From contig NZ_JAGHKO010000011.1 of assembly GCF_017742245.1 (NCBI RefSeq), positions 210,464 to 274,463 on the forward strand: 64,000 nt of DNA, given 5' to 3'. The translations under genes were made by a program, and so were the position numbers. The notes under the pieces are model-generated. The model did not search any database, had not been told where the DNA came from, and saw only the letters and a list, made by a program, of their open reading frames with translations. Origin of the DNA: Niastella soli (GTDB taxonomy: Bacteria; Bacteroidota; Bacteroidia; Chitinophagales; Chitinophagaceae). Of this stretch, positions 17,621 through 24,864 are shown piece by piece; within the stretch, counting starts at the first letter, position 1; every line of letters starts with the position of its first letter.

Positions 17621-19009
17621 ATGAACAAAACTTCCGTCATAGCGATTTTTGATATTGGTAAAACCAATAAAAAGTTATTCCTGTTTGATGAGCAGTACAA
17701 TATTGTGTTGGAGAAAAGCCAGCAGTTTGCAGAAATAACCGATGAAGAGGGAGATGCCTGTGAAGACCTGACCGCCCTTACCAACTGGGTACGTAGCTGT
17801 TTGCAGGATGTGTTTAATGACCCGCGTTTTCAGGTGCGTGCATTGAACTTCAGTACCTATGGCGCCAGCTTTGTTCATATTGATAAAGAAGGAAAAGCCG
17901 CCGCCCCATTATACAATTACCTGAAGCCATATCCTGCCGATCTGCAGGAAGGGTTCTATCAGAAATATGGTGGCGAAATAACCTTCTCCATTTATACCGC
18001 CTCACCGGTATTGGGTAACCTGAATTCAGGCATGCAATTATACCGCCTGAAATACCAGAAACCCGAGTTGTTCGATCAGATACATTATTCCCTGCATTTA
18101 CCGCAATACATGAGCTACCTGGTAACCGGTCGCGCTTATAGCGATATCACCAGTATTGGGTGTCATACCGGTTTATGGAACTTTCCGCAGAACCATTATC
18201 ACGAATGGATCTATCGGGAGGCCATCAACGAGAAACTGGCGAATATTTTCCCGTCAGATCAATTAATGCCTTCCCAATGGCAGGGGCAGGCCCTGCTCAC
18301 CGGGGTCGGACTGCATGATAGTTCTGCCGCCCTGATCCCTTATTTGTTTCACTTCACCGAGCCATTTGTGTTGTTATCAACCGGTACCTGGTGCATTGCA
18401 TTGAACCCATTTAACCAAACCCGGTTAACGTATGAAGAGTTGCAACAGGATTGTTTGTGTTATATGGAATACCGGGGCAAACCCATCAAGGCATCGCGTC
18501 TGTTTGCCGGGTATGAACACGAGCAGCAAACAAAACGGCTGGCAGCCCATTTTAATGTAGCCCTCGATTATTACAAAACGGTAGCCTTTAATGCTGATCT
18601 GTTATCTTCCGCTCCTGTAGCCTCCGGCCCTGGTGCCGATAACAAGACCGGCAGATCAGCTATGGTACAGGAGTCAGCATTTGGCGCCCGCGACCTCAAC
18701 AGCTTTGCTACCTACGAAGCCGCATACCACCAGTTTATGGCCGATCTGATGACGCAACAGGTAGCTTCGCTGAACCTGGTGTTGCATAACAGTCCGGTTA
18801 AAAAGATCTTTGTAGATGGCGGGTTTGGCAAGAATCCATTATACATGAATCTGCTGGCAAATGCATTCCCCACGCACGAAGTATATGCGGCCTCTATGGC
18901 CCAGGCATCGGCATTGGGCGCTGCACTGGCAGTTCACTCCGCCTGGAATAAAACCAATCCATCTTCTGATCTTATTGAACTAAAAGCCTATTCACTTGTA
19001 AAAGCATAA
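17621..19009 (+). CDS. rhaB: Rhamnulokinase, FGGY carbohydrate kinase family
   Basis: A 462-aa kinase starting MNKTSVIAIFDIGKTNKKLFLFD, the phosphate-1 motif of the ASKHA fold. YGASFVHIDKEGKAAAPLYNY is the substrate-side block. The second half carries LLSTGTWCIALNPF and KKIFVDGGFGKNPLYMNLLANAFP, the FGGY-type ATP-binding segment. It phosphorylates L-rhamnulose at C1. Sequence alone shows a divergent FGGY kinase; the substrate follows from its place as the last gene of the rha operon. A strong terminator follows about 100 bp downstream. Confidence 0.88.
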   Translation: MNKTSVIAIFDIGKTNKKLFLFDEQYNIVLEKSQQFAEITDEEGDACEDLTALTNWVRSCLQDVFNDPRFQVRALNFSTYGASFVHIDKEGKAAAPLYNYLKPYPADLQEGFYQKYGGEITFSIYTASPVLGNLNSGMQLYRLKYQKPELFDQIHYSLHLPQYMSYLVTGRAYSDITSIGCHTGLWNFPQNHYHEWIYREAINEKLANIFPSDQLMPSQWQGQALLTGVGLHDSSAALIPYLFHFTEPFVLLSTGTWCIALNPFNQTRLTYEELQQDCLCYMEYRGKPIKASRLFAGYEHEQQTKRLAAHFNVALDYYKTVAFNADLLSSAPVASGPGADNKTGRSAMVQESAFGARDLNSFATYEAAYHQFMADLMTQQVASLNLVLHNSPVKKIFVDGGFGKNPLYMNLLANAFPTHEVYAASMAQASALGAALAVHSAWNKTNPSSDLIELKAYSLVKA

Positions 19010-19106
19010 ATTAGTTTTTGCTTTAGATCGCACCCTTGGACCTACGCGAGGTCTGCAATCAGGGAAAACCTACGTACTAAAGAACTAACAAACTAACTAA
19101 CCAGAT

Positions 19107-19146
19107 AACAAAGCAGGGTCATCCTTACGGGCGACCCTGTTTTGTT
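19107..19146 (+). terminator. Intrinsic terminator of the rha operon
   Basis: A 14-bp stem (AACAAAGCAGGGTC/GACCCTGTTTTGTT, one G-T wobble) with a 12-nt loop closes with TTTTGTT. It is the first hairpin of this quality after the kinase gene. Confidence 0.8.
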
Positions 19147-19178
19147 ATAGGTATACTCCATGGGAGATATACACCTGT

Positions 19179-19293
19179 TCCGGCTAATACCCGGACATAC
19201 AGTAACTATTAGCCGGAGATATCCCGTTCCTATAAAGGGGCGGGATATCTCCGGCTTAACTACGGGATATATACGGGATATCTACGGGATATC
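19179..19293. repeat. Compound repeat: overlapping inverted repeats plus three 11-bp direct repeats
   Basis: An 11-bp inverted repeat (19179-19189/19207-19217) shares bases with a perfect 16-bp inverted repeat (19211-19226/19241-19256), so the two hairpins exclude each other. Directly after come three tandem 11-mers of TACGGGATATC type (19261-19293), which could also pair with the GATATCCCGT arm. The design resembles a switchable RNA structure or a protein-binding array. No gene depends on it closely; the next start codon is at 19707. Confidence 0.75.
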
Positions 19294-19706
19294 TATGGTA
19301 ATAGCATGAATATAAAGTAGTTCTGCAGGCCTGTAAATATGGGTTTGCATAAACTAAACCAGGAGGGTGGGACAGCTATTCCTGGGGTATGGTTACATCC
19401 TAAGTGAGCAGGCTCATCAGCCTGTTTTGCTACTAATTACAAACAGCGAGAGCTAAACGAAGAGGTGTCACATTAAATAATTCTCGTATTAGTATATGCG
19501 CACTTATCGCCAAAAACAACACGCTTTTGGCTTAAAATTACACGCTTAATAAAAAAGAACCGACTACATTACAATTTGTAAGAAATCTTGTTTATGTTAG
19601 CTGCCTGAAAAATTGATTTCCCTAAACCTGTACTGGTGACAACCGATTGCAAATTCTTCCCCCCGATAAGTACTTGCTTAGGGCTGCTATTGACAGCCAT
19701 GGACAT
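19294..19706. other. Intergenic region upstream of the TlpA-like gene
   Basis: No gene was found. A small hairpin (CAGGCT-CATC-AGCCTG, 19409-19424) followed by TTTT could end a short plus-strand transcript. The rest is AT-rich and presumably holds the promoter of the TlpA-like gene. Confidence 0.4.
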
Positions 19707-20933
19707 ATGAAAAAGAGATTTTTCCCCTGTATCATTTTAATACTGTCTTGTATTGGTTCCTTCATGGAAACTTACGCCCAAAAAGGCGTGGACAATACTT
19801 TATTTCAAATTGAAGGACAGGTTCTGGGAAAGGATACCGGAAAGATCGCCATCTGGTATACAGACGCATTAAATCAACCCCATTACGATCAACTTTGGCT
19901 TGATCAGGGCAGGTTCACATATGCTGGCCATATACGGGCTGTCGGTGAAGTTACGATCGTGACCGATCTGAATTTCAGATATTTTGATGACCTCAGTTTT
20001 ATCCGGCTAATAGCAGAGCCGGGTTTAATAAAGATCGTCAAAAAAGTAGGCGTTAAAAAAGCCGCCATTTCCGGGTCAACTGCACAAATAGAAAAGGAGA
20101 AATGGGATAATGTTAAACGGGAGTATACCGATCCCGAAGAGCGGTGTTTTACAATACTTGATTCTTTAAGACTGCTTGATAAAAAAAATAATCAGCTTAT
20201 TCATTCGGCACAAATTGATTCATTGCTTAAGAAGGCGAGCGTTTACAGGCAAAAGGGGTACAAAATGGATGTTGGTTATATTGTAAAGCACCCTGAGTCG
20301 TATGTAAGCGGGTATCTTTTATCAAAACTGTACAGGCAACTGTCCATTGATTCGGTGATGCAATTCTATACAACCCTGGCCGATAGCGTAAAGCTCAGTA
20401 CGGTGGGTTGCGAGCTGCTGACGAAAATATATGCGCTTACTGATAACAAAGAGTTCAAGGCTAAATACCCATTATTCGACCCGGAATTGAATAAGCAGTT
20501 GCTGGAGGGGACCATGCATAATTTCACTTTAAAAGATATTACCGGTAACCCGGTTGACTTTAAAAAGTTCAAAGGGAAATACCTGGTCATAGATATTTGG
20601 GCAAGCTGGTGCGGGCCCTGTATTGCCAATATGCCTGCGTGGAATGAACTGATAAAAAAATATGATAACAGTTTAATTCAATTCATCAACGTGTCGATAG
20701 ATATTGACACAGATGACTGGAAGCAGGCTGTAACGAAACACAATCCAGGGGGTGTTCAATTGCAGGAGCCGTCTGACTTCAACGGTTTATTTGCCCTGTA
20801 TTGCAAGGTAAGGGCCTTACCTAAAATCATAATTGTTGACCCGGCTGGTAAAATTATAAACTATGAAGGGCCACACCCTAACCAACCGGAATTCAAAATA
20901 TTATTAGACAGCCTGGTTAATACAAAAAACTGA
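19707..20933 (+). CDS. TlpA-family thiol-disulfide oxidoreductase with DUF4369-like N-terminal domain
   Basis: A 408-aa secreted protein. The ATG at 19707 gives the signal peptide MKKRFFPCIILILSCIGSFMETYAQ; a longer in-frame start would bury it. Residues about 30-130 resemble the beta-rich DUF4369 domain common before Bacteroidota TlpA proteins. Residues about 270-405 are a thioredoxin fold with the active site WASWCGPCIANMPAW near residue 305 and a cis-proline segment at VRALPKIIIVDPAGKI. Such proteins act in the periplasm as thiol reductases or redox-stress factors. It stands alone between the rha operon and the GH105 gene, so no specific pathway is implied. Confidence 0.88.
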   Translation: MKKRFFPCIILILSCIGSFMETYAQKGVDNTLFQIEGQVLGKDTGKIAIWYTDALNQPHYDQLWLDQGRFTYAGHIRAVGEVTIVTDLNFRYFDDLSFIRLIAEPGLIKIVKKVGVKKAAISGSTAQIEKEKWDNVKREYTDPEERCFTILDSLRLLDKKNNQLIHSAQIDSLLKKASVYRQKGYKMDVGYIVKHPESYVSGYLLSKLYRQLSIDSVMQFYTTLADSVKLSTVGCELLTKIYALTDNKEFKAKYPLFDPELNKQLLEGTMHNFTLKDITGNPVDFKKFKGKYLVIDIWASWCGPCIANMPAWNELIKKYDNSLIQFINVSIDIDTDDWKQAVTKHNPGGVQLQEPSDFNGLFALYCKVRALPKIIIVDPAGKIINYEGPHPNQPEFKILLDSLVNTKN

Positions 20934-21012
20934 CCAATGTCATTAAAAACATTGCCTATAAGCACAATGAGCTAGATCATCCAGTTGTGATCTATGTTTT
21001 AACAATTGAGAT

Positions 21013-21046
21013 AACCGCTCCGTTTCTACGTAGCGGTTTTTTATTT
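21013..21046 (+). terminator. Intrinsic terminator after the TlpA-like gene
   Basis: An AACCGCT/AGCGGTT stem (21013-21019/21032-21038) with a 12-nt loop is followed by TTTTTTATTT. It is 80 nt past the stop codon. Confidence 0.75.
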
Positions 21047-21214
21047 GTAATTGGCAGGATAGCACAGGATTGTGAGGTGTGGGCACAGGGTTATTTTTAG
21101 TTATTGAGTTCATGCGTTTTTAAGTTATTTAGGTCATATGTTCTTTAGTTTAAATGTAAGTAACTTAGGAACCCAATAACTCACTAACTAATTAACCAAG
21201 CACGATTGAAGCAT

Positions 21215-22558
21215 ATGAATAAAGTAGCTCACACTTTAGCAGGTTTACTCATTGTATCGCAAGCTTTCTCCCAGGCGAAACCCGGTACTGATGTTACCGC
21301 ACCACTGCACGCTTTACAACCCGATTATCCCGTTCCTTACGGCGCCATGAGCGAAGCCGATATAAAGAAAGTATTGGATAAGGTATTCAATTACCTTGAT
21401 GGGGTTACACCGGCGCAAATGATCAACAAACAAACAGGGCAGGAGGTGACCGATGCGTCACAATTTGATACGGCCTATGGAATAAAACCTGGTGATTTCC
21501 GGCTTACTGCCTATGAGTGGGGGGTAACCTACAGCGGTATGTTGTTGGCTGCAGAAACCAGTGGCGATACCCGTTACAGCGACTATGTAAAAAAACGATT
21601 GTCTTTTATAGCCAAATGGGTACCGGCCATAAAAAAGAAAGTAGCCGATGGTTCATTAAAGGGTAATTATGTTTTTCGTCAACCTGTAGAACCGCATGCC
21701 CTGGATGATTGCGGCGCCGTTTGTGCCGCCATGATCAAAGCTACCCGCAGCGGAATAAACAATGACCTGCGGCCGTTGATCGATAATTTCATAAACTATA
21801 TCAGCACCAAAGAATATCGTTTGCCCGATGGTACGCTGGCCCGCAACCGGCCACAGAAAAATACCATGTGGTTAGATGACCTGTATATGGGCGTGCCGGC
21901 GCTGGCCCAAATGGGAAAGCTTACGGGCAAAACAAGTTATTATGATGATGCCGTAAAACAGATAAAACAATATACCCAGCGGATGTTCGATAAAGAAAAA
22001 GGTGTGTACATGCATGGCTGGGTTCAGGAGATGAACCCGCATCCGATGTTTTACTGGGGGCGTGCCAATGGCTGGGCTATTATGGCCATGTGTGAATTGC
22101 TGGATGTGTTACCGGAAACTCATCCCGGTCGCCCATTTGTATTACAGCAATTGCAGGCCCATGCAAAAGGACTGGCAGCTTTTCAATCAGGTTCCGGTTT
22201 CTGGCATCAATTGCTGAACCGCGAGGATTCGTACCTGGAAACATCGGCCACTGCTATTTATGCTTATTGTATAGCCCATGCCTGTAACAAAGGCTGGTTA
22301 AATGCCAAAGCCTATGCGCCTATGGCCATGCTGGCCTGGAATGCAGTCACCACAAAGGTGAATGCTACGGGTCAGGTAGAAGGAGTTTGTGTGGGTACGG
22401 GTATGGCTTTTGATCCGGCGTTCTATTATTATCGCCCGGTGAATGTGTATGCCGCTCACGGTTACGGACCGGTTTTATTAGCCGGGGCTGAAATGTTACG
22501 GTTAATTAAAAATGATGCTTTTAAGATAAACGACAGTTCATTGCAATATAATAAGTAA
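21215..22558 (+). CDS. GH105/GH88-family unsaturated rhamnogalacturonyl hydrolase
   Basis: A 447-aa secreted protein with the signal peptide MNKVAHTLAGLLIVSQAFSQ. The alpha/alpha-barrel family is shown by HALDDCGAVCAAMIKATRSG (the Asp is the expected catalytic acid), TMWLDDLYMGVPALAQMG, and the MFYWGRANGWAIMAMCELLDVLP and GSGFWHQLLNREDSYLETSATA blocks. GH105 enzymes remove the unsaturated galacturonosyl residue left by rhamnogalacturonan lyases, releasing rhamnose-containing products. The ATG at 21215 is chosen over a TTG three codons upstream. It is followed by the CE12 esterase gene after a 93-bp hairpin-forming spacer, so the two are probably co-transcribed. Confidence 0.9.
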   Translation: MNKVAHTLAGLLIVSQAFSQAKPGTDVTAPLHALQPDYPVPYGAMSEADIKKVLDKVFNYLDGVTPAQMINKQTGQEVTDASQFDTAYGIKPGDFRLTAYEWGVTYSGMLLAAETSGDTRYSDYVKKRLSFIAKWVPAIKKKVADGSLKGNYVFRQPVEPHALDDCGAVCAAMIKATRSGINNDLRPLIDNFINYISTKEYRLPDGTLARNRPQKNTMWLDDLYMGVPALAQMGKLTGKTSYYDDAVKQIKQYTQRMFDKEKGVYMHGWVQEMNPHPMFYWGRANGWAIMAMCELLDVLPETHPGRPFVLQQLQAHAKGLAAFQSGSGFWHQLLNREDSYLETSATAIYAYCIAHACNKGWLNAKAYAPMAMLAWNAVTTKVNATGQVEGVCVGTGMAFDPAFYYYRPVNVYAAHGYGPVLLAGAEMLRLIKNDAFKINDSSLQYNK

Positions 22559-22562
22559 CCAG

Positions 22563-22645
22563 TTCTTTAGTTTTTTAGTTTGTTAGTTATTTAGTTAATG
22601 GGTTTTGAACTAACAAACTGATAAACTAAAAAACTAACAAACTAT
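22563..22645 (+). repeat. Intercistronic inverted repeat, GH105-CE12 spacer
   Basis: The left arm is built of TTAGTT/TTTAGTT words and the right arm of AACTAA/AACAAACT words. They align as an imperfect reverse complement of about 28 nt (roughly 22 matches). It has the same design as the rha-operon spacers with different words. Confidence 0.6.
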
Positions 22646-22651
22646 ACCCAT

Positions 22652-23986
22652 ATGAAATCGATAGGGTTGTCATTATTACTAATAACATCTGTAATAACTA
22701 CCTATTCCCAAACTACGAGCTTTAAATTCGACTTTGGTACCACTAAAGCGGCCAACGGTTATATAGCCGTTACACCCAATACCCTCTTTTCAAAAGAAAC
22801 CGGGTATGGCTTTGAAGCAGGGGCTGTGGTGCAGGCCATCGATCGGGGTGGCAATGCGCTTACCGGGGATTATCTAACCAGCAACAAACCCTTTTATTTC
22901 TCTGTTCAATTGCCCGATGGCAATTACGATATAAAACTGATCCTGGGTGATGTGAAGGGAACATCTGCCACCACGGTGCGCGTAGAGAACCGGCGGCTGA
23001 TGCTGGAGAACATTCGCACTGCAAATGGAAAGCAGGTTACCAAAACCATTACTGTTCATGTTAAAGACAGCCTCATCAGAGATGCACAACAAAAAGAAAC
23101 AGGTACAGTAAGATTGAAGTCGCGCGAGTATACGTATCGGCATTGGGACAACCTGCTTACGCTGGAGTTCAACGATTCCCTGCCCAAAGTATGTGCGGTG
23201 GAAATAACACCTAACCAAAAAGCCACCACTGTTTTTCTGGCGGGCAATTCTACGGTAGTTGACCAGGACCGGGAGCCCTGGGCTGCGTGGGGACAAATGG
23301 TCCCGCGTTTTTTTGAACCTGGTAATATCGCCATCGCCAATTATGCCGAATCGGGAGAGACCATGAAAGCCTTTGCCCGGGAACGGCGGCTGGAGAAAGT
23401 GTTCAGTCTGGCCAAACCGGGTGATTATTTATTCATAGAATTCACGCACAACGATCAAAAACCCGGCGGCAATCACCTCGATCCGTTCACTACCTATAAA
23501 CAGACCATCAAAGAATGGATAGGGGAGGCACGCAAAAAAGGCATGACGCCTGTGCTGGTGACCTCTATGCATCGCCGTAATTTCGATTCAAGCGGTCATA
23601 TCATCAATACCCTGAGTGATTATCCCGAAGCTATGCGGCAAACCGCGGCGGAAGAAAAGGTAGCGCTCATTGATCTGAATGCGATGAGCAAGACCTTGTA
23701 TGAAGCCTGGGGACCGGAGCAATCACTCAAAGCATTTGTACATTATCCGGCCAATACTTTTCCCGGACAGGAAACTGCCCTGGCAGATAATACGCATTTT
23801 AGTCCGTATGGCGCTTATGAACTGGCGCGTTGTGTGGTGAAAGGAATGGTGGCTGCCAACCTGCCCATTGCGAAATATTTGGTCAAGGAGAAAATAGCCT
23901 TTGATCCGGCACATCCAGATGCAATTGGTCAATTTTACTGGCCTTTAAGCCCGGCTGTGACTGCGGTAAAGCCAGATGGGAATTAG
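22652..23986 (+). CDS. Rhamnogalacturonan acetylesterase (CE12, GDSL/SGNH family)
   Basis: A 444-aa secreted esterase with the signal peptide MKSIGLSLLLITSVITTYSQ. Residues about 20-185 are a beta-sandwich, galactose-binding-like domain (FKFDFGTTKAANGYIAV). The SGNH hydrolase follows: block I at FLAGNSTVVD with nucleophile Ser200, block II Gly in NYAESGETMKAF, block III Asn in EFTHNDQK, and block V ADNTHFSPYG with Asp379 and His382. CE12 enzymes remove acetyl groups from galacturonic acid in rhamnogalacturonan I, opening it to hydrolases. Context with GH105 and GH78 supports this over a xylan esterase role. Confidence 0.9.
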   Translation: MKSIGLSLLLITSVITTYSQTTSFKFDFGTTKAANGYIAVTPNTLFSKETGYGFEAGAVVQAIDRGGNALTGDYLTSNKPFYFSVQLPDGNYDIKLILGDVKGTSATTVRVENRRLMLENIRTANGKQVTKTITVHVKDSLIRDAQQKETGTVRLKSREYTYRHWDNLLTLEFNDSLPKVCAVEITPNQKATTVFLAGNSTVVDQDREPWAAWGQMVPRFFEPGNIAIANYAESGETMKAFARERRLEKVFSLAKPGDYLFIEFTHNDQKPGGNHLDPFTTYKQTIKEWIGEARKKGMTPVLVTSMHRRNFDSSGHIINTLSDYPEAMRQTAAEEKVALIDLNAMSKTLYEAWGPEQSLKAFVHYPANTFPGQETALADNTHFSPYGAYELARCVVKGMVAANLPIAKYLVKEKIAFDPAHPDAIGQFYWPLSPAVTAVKPDGN

Positions 23987-24065
23987 TTGGTTAGTTGATC
24001 AGTTAACCAGTTGATCAGTTGACCAGGGCCGTTTCCCGTTTCACGATTTCCGGTCATAATGCAAA

Positions 24066-24086
24066 CAACCGCCTTGTGGGCGGTTG
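24066..24086. terminator. Perfect 8-bp hairpin between convergent genes, possible bidirectional terminator
   Basis: CAACCGCC and GGCGGTTG are separated by five bases, between the CE12 gene and the convergent lipoprotein gene. Neither strand has a clear U-tract, so the terminator role rests on position. Confidence 0.45.
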
Positions 24087-24117
24087 TGCTGATAATGTGT
24101 GCAGATAATAAAATAGA

Positions 24118-24561
24118 TCAGTATTTTTTAAAGTTGTCTGTTTGGTCCTGAACGTTGCCGGGAATGGTTCTGTCTATCCAATGCAGCGTTAATTCGCTGT
24201 CATTGATCTTAATGATCTCAGTGGTATCGCCATTTGCTATGAGCAGGTTCGTCGGTCCTTCAATAACTTTATAGTTGATAGTAGCGCTGCTCTGGCGATC
24301 CTCGCTGGTAATCCTGTTCCCTCTGAATTCCAAAGTATTTTCTCCCTTGGAAAAGATGGCAGCATCATTGATCACATTTCCATTAAAACTCAATGTCCAG
24401 TGTGAATCTGTCTGATACCATTTCCCTTGCAGCTTTTCGGGAAGGGTTGGGGCTTTTTTGTTATCAACTGTAATATTGTTTACAGTATTGCTTTTATTAC
24501 AGGCAAGGGCGAATACGGATAAGGTTAACGCTAAAGCAAGGGTACACGGGGGTGTTTTCAT
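24118..24561 (-). CDS. Lipocalin-like lipoprotein of unknown function
   Basis: A 147-aa protein with an SPII signal peptide ending SVFALAC, so the mature protein starts with a lipidated Cys near residue 21. The remaining ~120 residues are beta-rich (LQGKWYQTDSHWTLSFNG, GENTLEFRGNRITSED, TEIIKINDSELTLHWIDRT). This matches the pattern of Bacteroidota lipocalin-like lipoproteins, which are usually periplasm-facing and of unknown ligand. It lies alone between the CE12 and GH78 genes on the opposite strand, so it is unlikely to belong to the pectin operon. Confidence 0.7.
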   Translation of the reverse strand: MKTPPCTLALALTLSVFALACNKSNTVNNITVDNKKAPTLPEKLQGKWYQTDSHWTLSFNGNVINDAAIFSKGENTLEFRGNRITSEDRQSSATINYKVIEGPTNLLIANGDTTEIIKINDSELTLHWIDRTIPGNVQDQTDNFKKY

Positions 24562-24864
24562 ACGATTTTAATATATGGGTTTTAAAGGGCGGCGCAAATG
24601 TATAAGTTGCACTCGGGGTTTGCAAGCTAGTTGCACAAGGGGAGGTAATTATATATAAAGCAGCCAAATAATTGACCATTTTAACGTTGACCATTCACGA
24701 TTTTATTCTTACTTTGGCTCGCTCTGTGAATCAGATCACTATACACTTCCCTTGTTATTATTACGATAGTCGCGTTCGTATTTTTTCGAATGTGGGTTCC
24801 CTGGTATATAATAATGGATAACTATTATCGTTTTCCCTAAAACCTATTCAATATCTTATAAGGC
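24562..24864. other. 303-bp divergent spacer before the GH78 gene
   Basis: It should hold the promoters for the lipoprotein and rhamnosidase genes. It is AT-rich, and I see no clear promoter pair, operator palindrome or small gene. Confidence 0.4.

Noticed and set aside
19211..19256. Possible CRISPR-like or riboswitch element
   Set aside because: The direct repeats are adjacent without spacers, and no riboswitch class matches the pairing pattern.
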